Below the pieces are notes generated by a model. The model saw nothing but the letters and a program-made list of their open reading frames with translations, was not told where the DNA came from and made no database searches. Both the position numbers and the translations under genes were made by a program. A DNA stretch of 64,000 nt from Desulfomonile tiedjei (lineage in GTDB: Bacteria; Desulfobacterota; Desulfomonilia; Desulfomonilales; Desulfomonilaceae): NCBI GenBank assembly GCA_016212925.1, contig JACRDF010000010.1, positions 124,001 through 188,000 of the forward strand, read 5' to 3'. Position 1 is the stretch's first letter, and every line of letters starts with the position of its first letter. Below are positions 23,482-30,585 of the stretch, one piece after another.

Positions 23482-24261
23482 TCAAGCCGTTTTGGGCAAG
23501 GCTTGCTCAAGCCAATCTTTTACATACCCTGCAATGTCTTGCCAGCCCGGCTCTCCAAGGACCCAATGAGCATGATTTTCGAATTCTTTGTACGATGCCA
23601 CGGCCTTGTATTTCTTGGCCACTTGCCTAACAACCGAAGCAGGGGTGATCCTGTCTTCCGCTCCGGCAATGACCAAGACAGGGCACGTCACTTTCGATTC
23701 GTCAATTCTGCACGCCTTTTTTGAGTCAAGGAGCCAGTATCCGATCTCACTCGCCGCGCGGCCCGATTCATAAACGGACTTGTCGTAGGCTTCTTTCTGA
23801 TCCGTCGGCGACAGTAAATGCATCATGGAGTAAACGGCTTCATCGAACGTCAAACGCATCGGCTTTCTCCAGAAGCCCCATGTTGTTTGCACGCTCCAGA
23901 AGCTTTTTATTACGGATGGCTTCAGCGCCAGAATGCCGGCAGGAGCTGCAGGAGTGAGAAGAACCAGCGCCTTAGCTAACCCGCGGCCTCCCAAGATCTG
24001 TGCGAGCAGTCCTCCCATGGAATGCCCAAGAATGATGGGCTTCACGCCAAGTTGTCGGATTTCCTGTTCCAGGTCCGCGGCATAATCCAGCATGCTGGTT
24101 GTTCCAAGTCGAGGATCAGGAGCAGCCTTCGGGTCCATATCGTGGAAACGCAAGGTTGTCGTGATGCATTGGTAGCCTTCTTTTTCGAAGACGCTCTTGT
24201 AGTTCTCCCAATGCCAAGCTCCACCCCACATGCCGTGAATCATGAAGATAGTCTCAGTCAT
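23482..24261 (-). CDS. Alpha/beta hydrolase
   Basis: A 259-residue soluble hydrolase. The oxyanion region is IFMIHGMWGGAWHWENY, the nucleophile elbow is ILGHSMGGLLAQ (Ser), the acid is probably Asp in AGAEDRITPAS, and the catalytic His is in EFENHAHWVLGEPGW. A lid of about 70 residues lies between. It resembles small carboxylesterases of the hydroxynitrile-lyase/esterase type. The start follows GGAAGGAGGGAACC. It lies in the TA-rich block but has ordinary codon use and is probably cargo. Substrate unknown. Confidence 0.88.
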   Translation of the reverse strand: MTETIFMIHGMWGGAWHWENYKSVFEKEGYQCITTTLRFHDMDPKAAPDPRLGTTSMLDYAADLEQEIRQLGVKPIILGHSMGGLLAQILGGRGLAKALVLLTPAAPAGILALKPSVIKSFWSVQTTWGFWRKPMRLTFDEAVYSMMHLLSPTDQKEAYDKSVYESGRAASEIGYWLLDSKKACRIDESKVTCPVLVIAGAEDRITPASVVRQVAKKYKAVASYKEFENHAHWVLGEPGWQDIAGYVKDWLEQALPKTA

Positions 24262-24373
24262 GGTTCCCTCCTTCCTGGTTCAAGCGATTTGGAGACGCGG
24301 CCCAACGACTAAAGCTCACCGGCGGATATAAAGTAGAACGAAACAGTCGTCCCGAGCACGCATTGTTAACCGG

Positions 24374-24727
24374 TTAAGCTATGGCAGCCTTGGGGTTGGG
24401 GCCGTACTGATTCTCACCCGGCTGACTGTCTTGCACCGTGAAGACAATTAGAACAATAAAGCCAATGAGCGGAATCAAGCCGATGAGCCACCACCATCCA
24501 CTTCGATTGGTGTCGTGGAGCCTGCGGACCGTTACAGCAATGCTAGGAATGAGAACAGCCAAGCTGTAGATCCCTCCGAGAATGCCTGGACCGCCGACAA
24601 GGCCCTCGATGACATAGAGCAGAACGGTGATGACCAGGTTGAAGAGGACGAACATCCAATACTCTGTTCGCTGTGCCCGCCCGCTGAACACAGCATACTT
24701 CTGCAACACCTGAAGGTACCACCTCAT
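24374..24727 (-). CDS. DUF805 membrane protein
   Basis: A 117-residue inner-membrane protein of the DUF805 family. The N-terminal YAVFSGRAQRTEYWMFVLFN and the central PSIAVTVRRLHDTNRSGWWW motifs are diagnostic. Four hydrophobic segments are visible and the C-terminal QPGENQYGPNP is the usual end. The family is widespread, with no agreed function. The start follows AAAGGAGGGAAC. Confidence 0.93.
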   Translation of the reverse strand: MRWYLQVLQKYAVFSGRAQRTEYWMFVLFNLVITVLLYVIEGLVGGPGILGGIYSLAVLIPSIAVTVRRLHDTNRSGWWWLIGLIPLIGFIVLIVFTVQDSQPGENQYGPNPKAAIA

Positions 24728-24783
24728 GTTCCCTCCTTTCTTGTTATCCCCGTTGATTTGACCGGACGCGTGTCCGTGCTAGG

Positions 24784-25032
24784 TTACCTCCCAGCGTATG
24801 GGCGACGAGCTGACAGTGACAACACGTCTTTCCCCGGCCATTCGCAGTACCTGTTCTTCGGCCTAACGCCATGTTCAGCCGCTAAGCTGCCGGAGCTAAG
24901 CAGAGGCAAGGAGGCCGGCCGGAGCACCTTGTCAGGCTTGGCCTTCATCGGACAGGGAAACCCGTTCACAAAAGCTTCAATGCTATCCACCGCGGCCAAA
25001 ATGTCTTTCAAATATATTTTGTAATCTCTCAT
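24784..25032 (-). pseudogene. Truncated HepT-like toxin
   Basis: Only the first 25 residues (MRDYKIYLKDILAAVDSIEA then FVNGF) look like HepT/DUF86 RNase or AMP-acceptor toxins, which are normally about 110 residues with an RX4-6H catalytic motif. After that the frame continues with unrelated sequence and lacks the motif. It overlaps the nucleotidyltransferase antitoxin gene by 4 bases (ATGA), the standard layout. So the toxin is broken and the antitoxin survives. Confidence 0.75.
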
Positions 25033-25457
25033 ACGGGGACGGCCTCTTTGAGAATCAAGTCCCTGAGTTCTTCGCGCAAGGCTTGCTTGGGGATCACATC
25101 AACCCTCCGCTGAAGCTGTTCTTCCAAGAAATTTGCCAAGCCGACCAGGTCGAAAAGGTCTGCCCCTTCCTCGAATTCAACAAGCACGTCGATATCACTA
25201 TTTTGTACTTGTTCCCCTCGAACGTTTGAGCCGAATAGCTGAATTTCCTTTGCGTTGAATCGCTTCCTGATTTGAGGCTTCAGGTCGCGCAGTCTCAAAA
25301 GTAGTTCCTGAGTCATTGCCATATTCCCTTCCGGCGTCCAAATGCCCAACTCCTCGCCCATATACTCCTCCGCCATAGCCCGCTCAACAGCCGAATCGAG
25401 CTTGGCACATTCCCTGGCGAGGCGGTTGCGTTCCAGTTTCTTTAGCTTTTCCTCCAC
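25029..25457 (-). CDS. MntA-like nucleotidyltransferase antitoxin
   Basis: A 142-residue protein. Residues about 50-142 form a minimal nucleotidyltransferase with GSNVRGEQVQNSDIDVLVEF (GSxxRG...SDxD), as in MntA, which inactivates HepT by adding AMP to it. The N-terminal 45 residues (KLERNRLARECAKLDSAVER, MAEEYMGEELGIW) are not part of MntA; they resemble the tail of a small antitoxin, so this may be a fusion of two antitoxin genes. The open frame starts at GTG 25457, but ATG at 25322 or 25316 would give a classical MntA. Its HepT partner is truncated, leaving it an orphan. Confidence 0.82.
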   Translation of the reverse strand: MEEKLKKLERNRLARECAKLDSAVERAMAEEYMGEELGIWTPEGNMAMTQELLLRLRDLKPQIRKRFNAKEIQLFGSNVRGEQVQNSDIDVLVEFEEGADLFDLVGLANFLEEQLQRRVDVIPKQALREELRDLILKEAVPV

Positions 25458-25485
25458 TGCATCCTCTGAACGATTACCTCGTCCT

Positions 25486-25770
25486 CTATGCCGCGGTTCT
25501 CAGGGTGACACGCATGCCGGCTCTGGTCGCAAGGGTGATAAGCATTTCGAGGCTAAATCTTTCCCATTTGCCTCTGATCAAATCTGAAACCCGAGACTGG
25601 CTGACGCCCAGGACATCCGCAGCCTTGGCCTGTGTAAGTTTCTTGGCTTTGATGAATTTTCGGAGATCGGCCATAAGATCCGCTCGCATTTGAAGAATTG
25701 CGGCTTCGTCCGGAGAATAGCCAAGATCAATGAATACGTTTCCGGAAGAATTGATAACGGTTTCGCTCAT
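25486..25770 (-). CDS. HigA-type XRE-family antitoxin
   Basis: A 94-residue protein with a helix-turn-helix at about 38-80 (KKLTQAKAADVLGVSQSRVS, then DLIRGKWERFSLEML), as in the XRE/MqsA-like antitoxins encoded after their toxin. It overlaps the upstream toxin gene by 4 bases (ATGA), so translation is coupled. It should bind the toxin and repress the operon through the palindrome at 26100-26123. Confidence 0.9.
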   Translation of the reverse strand: MSETVINSSGNVFIDLGYSPDEAAILQMRADLMADLRKFIKAKKLTQAKAADVLGVSQSRVSDLIRGKWERFSLEMLITLATRAGMRVTLRTAA

Positions 25771-26087
25771 AACTCACCTACAATCTGCCTGTAACGTTGG
25801 CGAGCCAAATCAATGTCATGTCGGCTTGTTTTTCGAGTCTTCTTTTGAAATGCATGAAGCACGTAGATTGCATCGTTAAGCTTGGCGACATAGATTACTC
25901 GCCATTCACCCAGCATGCGGATACGAATTTCTCTTACGCCTGGGCCGACGGCCTGGATTGGCCTCCAATCGCTCGGATCAAGTCCGCTTTGAACCGCACG
26001 GAGTGCGAAGCCTGTGGCACGGCGGGCTTCGTCCGGGAAGTTGCGAAGATCATCGAGGCTCGATCCCACGAATTTCAGCGGCTTCAT
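25767..26087 (-). CDS. HigB/RelE-type toxin (phage Gp49-like)
   Basis: A 106-residue toxin of the RelE/Gp49 superfamily, ribosome-dependent mRNA interferases. Typical elements are LDDLRNFPDEARRATGFALR, GPGVREIRIRMLGEWRVIYV and the C-terminal YVLHAFQKKTRKTSRHDIDL. The ATG at 26087 is preferred; a GTG two codons earlier is possible. Toxin precedes antitoxin, the HigBA order. The pair appears intact. Confidence 0.92.
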   Translation of the reverse strand: MKPLKFVGSSLDDLRNFPDEARRATGFALRAVQSGLDPSDWRPIQAVGPGVREIRIRMLGEWRVIYVAKLNDAIYVLHAFQKKTRKTSRHDIDLARQRYRQIVGEL

Positions 26088-26099
26088 GACCACCAGAAC

Positions 26100-26123
26100 A
26101 ATTATATAAGTTCTTATATAATT
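26100..26123 (-). promoter_or_regulatory. Palindromic operator over the higBA promoter
   Basis: AATTATATAAG-TT-CTTATATAATT is a perfect 11-bp inverted repeat. On the minus strand it overlaps a possible -35 (TTGCCA) and -10 (TATAAT) with 16-bp spacing, 13 bases before the toxin start. Typical for HigA autorepression, though binding is inferred. Confidence 0.65.
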
Positions 26124-26216
26124 GGCAAGTTCAATGATAGAGTTTGAATCATGAGCCGACGGCTGGAGGTCCGCACTGACGAAAGCCTCATGGCCCGATT
26201 GTTAGGAGCCCGCGCA

Positions 26217-26254
26217 GGATGCGGTTTCCGTTGGTAACCCCATCCTAAGCGCTA
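26217..26254. repeat. GATGCGGTT/ACCGCATCCTA repeat
   Basis: AGGATGCGGTTTCCGTTGG followed by TAACCCCATCCTAAGCGCTAA. Same family as 27316, 28763 and 2508. It abuts the stop codon of the gene at 26252. Confidence 0.7.
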
Positions 26255-27199
26255 AGGCACCGCGACCTCGTCGTAGAAGTGGCAGAACTTGCCTGTTCGC
26301 GCAATCAGGCGGACTACTTCGACCAACTCCTCGATGTCTCCATAACGGTGCCCGCGCATGTCGATGGCTCCAGCTCTCTCAGCCAGGACGGTCACAAAAG
26401 AGTGAGGAACCGGGTGAGTCGGCATCTTTCCGACCCAAGTGCCTTGCCAGGGAATCGGTCCGGTAACGTTGTTGGCCGCGGCCCAATCGTTGATTCTGTC
26501 GTCGACCCATCCGTGGAGCTTCCAGAAGATCGAGTTCACGTGGCTCGAATAGGTGTCACCCAGCCAGTCGTAGGCAGGGTCGTCCCACTGTAGGTCGATT
26601 GCGTTAGGATTTGCCGGGTCAGGGTCAGGCTTGATACCTGTGGCGGCTGGTTCAGCGCACCATCTCATGTGCATCTGGTTGTGGATCGTAAACTCGATGC
26701 GAGCACCGAACTCACCGAGAGACATCTGACGGAGTTGGGCCTCGTCGGTATACCTTGCCTCCCAGGCAAGAAAGTCCGTTTGGAAGGTGGCGTCGCTTTT
26801 CACTCGTTGAAGATATGTGTTGAAACCGGCATCTCCGGTGTCCCAAGCCGGCGGGACAGGGTAATCCTGGTCGGCCGGCCTCGGGACCTGAGTCCATCCT
26901 TCGACGCGAGGGTATTGCGGATCTCCGGCGAGGCGTTCATTGACTGCCTTGATCATCTCGCGATGCATGTAGAGAAAATCCTCCCCGGAGTTGTTGTCAA
27001 GGACAACCTCCGGGCTGCCGTCCTGTCTTGGCCGCCTGGCAGGCCGCGGTGGTTCCCATTCCAGGTTTCGGAGTGCCTGCCGCGTGGGCTCATCGTAGAA
27101 TAGCCAGCTATTCCTGACTTCGTGCCACAGGTAGTGCTGCATTCGCCAGGCTCTCTCAGCCATCATCGCCACAATGTACTGGGGAATCTGCTGCGCCAT
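26252..27199 (-). CDS. Tyrosinase-like putative type-3 copper protein
   Basis: A 315-residue soluble protein without a signal peptide. The spacing of histidines recalls tyrosinase/hemocyanin di-copper centres: His22 and His26 (MQHYLWHEV) and His79 (DFLYMHREM, like the FLPWHR of CuA), then His173 and His177 (IEFTIHNQMHMRW, like CuB HxxxH) and His229 (SIFWKLHGWVDDRI, compare FWLHHxxxDR of CuB). His220 is also close. Overall similarity is too weak to read a full family match by eye, so copper binding and phenol oxidation are inferences. Flanked on both sides by GATGCGGTT repeats (26217 and 27316), which suggests a mobile or recently gained gene. ATG at 27199 follows GAGGAGG. Confidence 0.6.
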   Translation of the reverse strand: MAQQIPQYIVAMMAERAWRMQHYLWHEVRNSWLFYDEPTRQALRNLEWEPPRPARRPRQDGSPEVVLDNNSGEDFLYMHREMIKAVNERLAGDPQYPRVEGWTQVPRPADQDYPVPPAWDTGDAGFNTYLQRVKSDATFQTDFLAWEARYTDEAQLRQMSLGEFGARIEFTIHNQMHMRWCAEPAATGIKPDPDPANPNAIDLQWDDPAYDWLGDTYSSHVNSIFWKLHGWVDDRINDWAAANNVTGPIPWQGTWVGKMPTHPVPHSFVTVLAERAGAIDMRGHRYGDIEELVEVVRLIARTGKFCHFYDEVAVP

Positions 27200-27315
27200 T
27201 TTAGTCCTCCTCGCTGGTGTAGTGCGGCGTTTGATCGCCGCCTAACAAAGGGCCGACCGGCCGCGCCACAATGACACAGCCTTTCATAACAGCGACTGCA
27301 ATTGACCGCCTTGCG

Positions 27316-27357
27316 GACGATGCGGTTCCTGTTGGTTACCGCATCCTACCCGCTAAG
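27316..27357. repeat. GATGCGGTT/ACCGCATCCTA repeat
   Basis: CGATGCGGTTCCTGTTGGTTA followed by CCGCATCCTACCCGCTAAG, an imperfect inverted repeat with GTTGG at the centre. Same orientation as the copy at 26217; the two bracket the tyrosinase-like gene. Confidence 0.75.
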
Positions 27358-27432
27358 AGCTAGTCTCGTTTCTGACGGCCTATTTCTGCAATTGAGTAAC
27401 ATCTGGGCTGAGCGGAGCGGCCAAGAAAGCTG

Positions 27433-27452
27433 AAAAAAAGCCACTGGGCTTT
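27433..27452 (-). terminator. Likely intrinsic terminator of the Nudix gene
   Basis: On the minus strand AAAGCC-CAGT-GGCTTT is followed by a T-run (seven A residues on the plus strand at 27433-27439). It begins about 45 bases past the stop codon at 27498. Confidence 0.6.
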
Positions 27453-27497
27453 CGCCGTGTTGGCTCTAGCTTTGGGTTCGGCCATGAATGTGAAGCA

Positions 27498-28559
27498 TCA
27501 CTGACTCTGGCCTTTGGCTGGTTGAGTTTTTTCCTGCTTACTAGAGTTCTGGACTGGCAGCTTATGAATACTCGCCACTTCTTTCTCCAATGAATCTATC
27601 CGTGGCTGAAGCGCTTCCACCTGTTTCATCAATTTTGATTCATGCACGCTGTTTTCAGGAGGGAACAAGTTTGGTTTCCAAATAAAGAGACAAGCAAGGA
27701 CAATGTCTACCAACACGATGCAGATGATAGCCATGGATATCAATCTCTGGCCTGAGAGCCTCGGGTGTTTGGGATCGCTTCGCAATGAAATCACTCTTCC
27801 GGCACCATTGTATGAGAATATTCTGTTAGCCAACTTGTCCATCCATTCCTGATTCTTCCTGCTACTTGTGATATCCCTTCGTATGAGACCAAGTACCATC
27901 AAGACTAGGAGGATTGTAGCGATCATGATGATCGAGCTCAAAGGGTGAGCCCGTAAAGCATAGGCGGCAGCTAGCGCCCCTCCTTGAATAGCTAGAAGAA
28001 CCTGTGTGCGGCTCCAAAATAGTCGATCATAGTGCACATAATGTGACATTAGCGCACGATACATGCCAGAATCATTTGGTACTGTCGGGCTACAAAAGAA
28101 TGCTTTAGTATTTGGGTGCACTCTACGATCATTTAGTAAGTCACTGATGTCCAACCATTTGTATTCACTGTGTTCATCATTCTCGGGCAATGTGAACGTT
28201 TTTGATATCTTGATTTCATACCCCAACACAACATAGTGAGTGCCAAAACCTTCGATCCCGAACCTATTCGTTTCATAGAAATGATCGAACGCCCCCAGCA
28301 AATGAGCATCCTTAAAATCCAATTCTAATCCCAACTCAGTACTGGCAAGCCGCTGGAAGGCTTCATCAATGGCTTCATTTTTCAGAATACGTCCCCCTGG
28401 GACAAACCAATAATTCTTAGCTGGATGATTCTTTCTCAGTGCGAGAAATACCTCATTTCGCGGATTCCTTACCACTCTGTCGATGGAAACTAACGGAGCA
28501 TTCCTGATGACCTCACCGAATTCTTCATCACTCAGTCTTGAGACATTCCTGTTGACCAT
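27498..28559 (-). CDS. Nudix hydrolase fused to a membrane domain
   Basis: A 353-residue protein. Residues about 20-155 are a Nudix domain of the GDP-mannose mannosyl hydrolase type: the Nudix box at 55-78 reads WFVPGGRILKNEAIDEAFQR then LASTELG, lacking the usual EExxEE pair, as in GMM enzymes, and HYVVLGYEI and YKWLDISDLL follow. After a linker (HYVHYDRLFWSRTQVLLAIQ) come two adjacent transmembrane helices (about 187-226) and a third (about 273-295), then a short coiled coil (KLMKQVEALQPRIDSLEKEV) and a polar tail. GMM enzymes are normally 150-160 residues and soluble, so the membrane extension is unusual. Base composition is A+T-richer than neighbours, hinting at transfer. A role in nucleotide-sugar turnover or in membrane-linked defence is possible; neither is shown. 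Confidence 0.82.
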   Translation of the reverse strand: MVNRNVSRLSDEEFGEVIRNAPLVSIDRVVRNPRNEVFLALRKNHPAKNYWFVPGGRILKNEAIDEAFQRLASTELGLELDFKDAHLLGAFDHFYETNRFGIEGFGTHYVVLGYEIKISKTFTLPENDEHSEYKWLDISDLLNDRRVHPNTKAFFCSPTVPNDSGMYRALMSHYVHYDRLFWSRTQVLLAIQGGALAAAYALRAHPLSSIIMIATILLVLMVLGLIRRDITSSRKNQEWMDKLANRIFSYNGAGRVISLRSDPKHPRLSGQRLISMAIICIVLVDIVLACLFIWKPNLFPPENSVHESKLMKQVEALQPRIDSLEKEVASIHKLPVQNSSKQEKTQPAKGQSQ

Positions 28560-28762
28560 TTGTTTTTTCCCTTTCCAAATAATAAAGAACCGGGAGGCAT
28601 TGAGGGCCTAATTTAGTTTAGGTGGTTTCCAGATAAACCCGCTTCGGATTATTTCTTCCAGGCAACACTCCACTAAGATCTTCACCCAAACCTTTTCTGC
28701 CCAATGGCTTCAGACGCGATTAGCTTGAATCCGGGCCCAGATCCTATGGGGCGAGGGAAACG

Positions 28763-28843
28763 CACCGCATCCTACGCGCTCGAGCGAAAAGAGCTGGTAC
28801 CGCGAACGATGCGGTTCCGGTTGGTCACCGCATCCTACGCGTT
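28763..28843. repeat. GATGCGGTT/ACCGCATCCTA repeat, double copy
   Basis: CACCGCATCCTACGCGCTCG, GCGAAAAGAGCTGG and ACGATGCGGTTCCGGTTGG then TCACCGCATCCTACGCG. The longest version of this family here. Its right end supplies the last six codons of the HNH gene (TTRRMR), so insertion has rewritten that protein's C terminus. Confidence 0.75.
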
Positions 28844-29607
28844 GTGCGCCAGCGGTTGTGAAGCGTGAAAGCGTTGTTCGCGTTGAACTCTGTCAGATAT
28901 TCGTTTAGAGACGGTCGACTTATATTGCAGGCGAAGACGTGTTGGGTAAACGCGAATGACAAGACAACGTCTCCACATGGCATCACACCCATCTCGTATT
29001 GATAAATCTGATGTGTTTCCAACTCGCCCAACTCGTCCATCCGTGTCGAAACCTTCAAATGGTCGCGGTGCGGGTAGATGCCGTACGCCACATCCCACTC
29101 TTGAGCCCGATAGCCGAAGCGAGAACATCGGCGAGCAAGGTCAAACTTAGTTGAATATGGATCCACTCTTTCCGAGAGCAGTAAAAGCTCAAGGCCTATT
29201 TTGAGGAAAAAGCGTGCCAACAAATCGCCGTAGGAAGGCGGCGGTTCGACAACGACCAGACCGCTGTCGAGGACGCGCTGTGCCTTGCTCAGGTCGTCAT
29301 AACCAGCGACCAGAATTCGGTTTGTGGATCCGGTGGAGTGAAGGGAGAACCCGTCGCCATCGTACCTGGCGAGCCTTCCTTTTTTGGTCGGAATAGCAAA
29401 TGCTGTTCGCTCGATACTGAATGGCGGGGAGGCCAGCACCTTCGACTCGATCTTTGAACCGAAGTATTGGTTGCAGGTATCACACACGGAGCCGCGTTCG
29501 AGAACGAGATCGTCGTTCCCAAGTGACTCGGGAATCAGATGTTCCATCCTACGGAATGGACCATTGGTGCTGCGGCAGAAGAGACATTCGAACCTTGGCG
29601 ACCGCAT
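28825..29607 (-). CDS. HNH-family endonuclease-like protein
   Basis: A 260-residue protein. Residues about 8-52 hold a zinc-stabilised HNH-type motif: CLFCRST, then RRMEHLIPESLGNDD (the EHxIPxSLG form) and CDTCNQYFGSKIE. The remaining 200 residues are a mixed alpha/beta domain with no named family. Stand-alone HNH_5-type proteins occur in mobile DNA and in defence loci. ATG at 29607 is preferred because GAGGAATC precedes it; an ATG seven codons upstream is less well placed. The last six residues are encoded by a dispersed repeat (28763-28843). It is upstream of the Nudix-membrane gene on the same strand, with a 265-base gap, so co-transcription is uncertain. Confidence 0.8.
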   Translation of the reverse strand: MRSPRFECLFCRSTNGPFRRMEHLIPESLGNDDLVLERGSVCDTCNQYFGSKIESKVLASPPFSIERTAFAIPTKKGRLARYDGDGFSLHSTGSTNRILVAGYDDLSKAQRVLDSGLVVVEPPPSYGDLLARFFLKIGLELLLLSERVDPYSTKFDLARRCSRFGYRAQEWDVAYGIYPHRDHLKVSTRMDELGELETHQIYQYEMGVMPCGDVVLSFAFTQHVFACNISRPSLNEYLTEFNANNAFTLHNRWRTTRRMR

Positions 29608-29870
29608 GATTCCTCTTCGGCTCAACATTGTCTAGATTGGTCCGGACAAAATGCTGAACACAGGCTTGTGCCGTTTGTAACACAGCATTGAAACAACGAA
29701 TGCTGCTGCAATAATGTCGATATTTCCAGCCATTTACGCCTCTTGATCTTTGGCGTCGTGCCGTCTTATGCGAACCAGTATAACAAGCCGCTTTGTCCAC
29801 CTCAAAGCCCGTCAACCGCCCTACTACCCCCTTTGGTGCACGGCTGAAAACCTGGATGTAATTCGGGCGC

Positions 29871-29948
29871 TCACCTCTCACTGAGACCCGTCGAAGCAGA
29901 TACGCCGAGCTGTGCCAGCATACCGAGGGCATAGAAGAGTTCCCACTC
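29871..29948 (-). pseudogene. C-terminal remnant of an ester cyclase gene
   Basis: The frame reads EWELFYALGMLAQLGVSAST then GLSER and stop, matching the end of the intact ester cyclase at 30586 (EWELFDALGMLTQLGASTSQ). So the last 25 codons of that gene are duplicated about 0.7 kb downstream, on the far side of the ParE-type TA pair. It shows either a tandem duplication later eroded or insertion of the TA module next to a copied tail. Confidence 0.85.
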
Positions 29949-29959
29949 GTGGCCCAACC

Positions 29960-30262
29960 TCACCCCATCCGCCGCCTGCTCCAATATTCCGGCTTGCGCT
30001 TCCCGTGCGCGACCGCGACGATCCAGATTGCCTCCTCCAACTCTGCATAGAAGATCATATACGGGAAACGTCGTATGACATACTGACGAACATCAATGGA
30101 CTTGTAGGGAGCCCCGAGTTGCGGGTGCTGTTGAATCCGTCCGATGGCTCCCTCGACCGCGGTTTGCAGATCCAGCCCCAGCCCCGCCCGCTGTTTTTCG
30201 TAGAAGGCGATCGCCTTGTCTAGCTCCACTTTCGCCTGGCTGTGGATGATGACCGGCTTCAC
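29960..30262 (-). CDS. ParE/RelE-family toxin
   Basis: A 100-residue toxin of the ParE type (gyrase poison or mRNA interferase). Family elements are MKPVIIHSQAKVELDKAIAF (the first residue is encoded by GTG), GLGLDLQTAVEGAIGRIQQH, then YVIRRFPYMIFYAELEEAIW and AVAHGKRKPEYWSRR. The GTG overlaps the antitoxin stop (GTGA), giving coupled translation. Intact pair. Confidence 0.93.
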   Translation of the reverse strand: MKPVIIHSQAKVELDKAIAFYEKQRAGLGLDLQTAVEGAIGRIQQHPQLGAPYKSIDVRQYVIRRFPYMIFYAELEEAIWIVAVAHGKRKPEYWSRRRMG

Positions 30263-30489
30263 GAATACTTCTTTCGCAGTTCGGCAAATACCTTTTCCGC
30301 AGGTTGACCCACGGCTCTACCGGTTTTGATGTCCTCCATTCTAGCTGCAAGCTCGGCATCCCAGGCAGCCTCTGCGTCTGCGTCTACGCCTTCATCCAGG
30401 GAGTGAATCAAGAAATGGGCCAACTCCGCCCGCTCCTGCGCAGAGAGCCGGGCGAGCTGGGACTTGAGTTTTTCGGCCGTTTCGGTCAT
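30259..30489 (-). CDS. Addiction-module antitoxin of the ParE-type pair
   Basis: A 76-residue protein of the same short antitoxin family as 23004: KLKSQLARLSAQERAELAHF then LIHSLDEGVDADAEAAWDAE and a charged tail. It precedes its toxin and overlaps it by 4 bases. ATG at 30489 is preceded by AAGGAGACAGCAAGCC. Confidence 0.9.
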   Translation of the reverse strand: MTETAEKLKSQLARLSAQERAELAHFLIHSLDEGVDADAEAAWDAELAARMEDIKTGRAVGQPAEKVFAELRKKYS

Positions 30490-30585
30490 GGCTTGCTGTC
30501 TCCTTATAGGTCAATATCATTCTCCAAAATCCAAGTCTTCGGATGCCCCCCGGAATACCTAGAGCTGCGTTTATTTTACATCTGC

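Noticed and set aside
23008-23724. Plus-strand 238-codon frame over the antitoxin and hydrolase ends
   Set aside because: Ser/Pro/Arg-rich shadow of three minus-strand genes.
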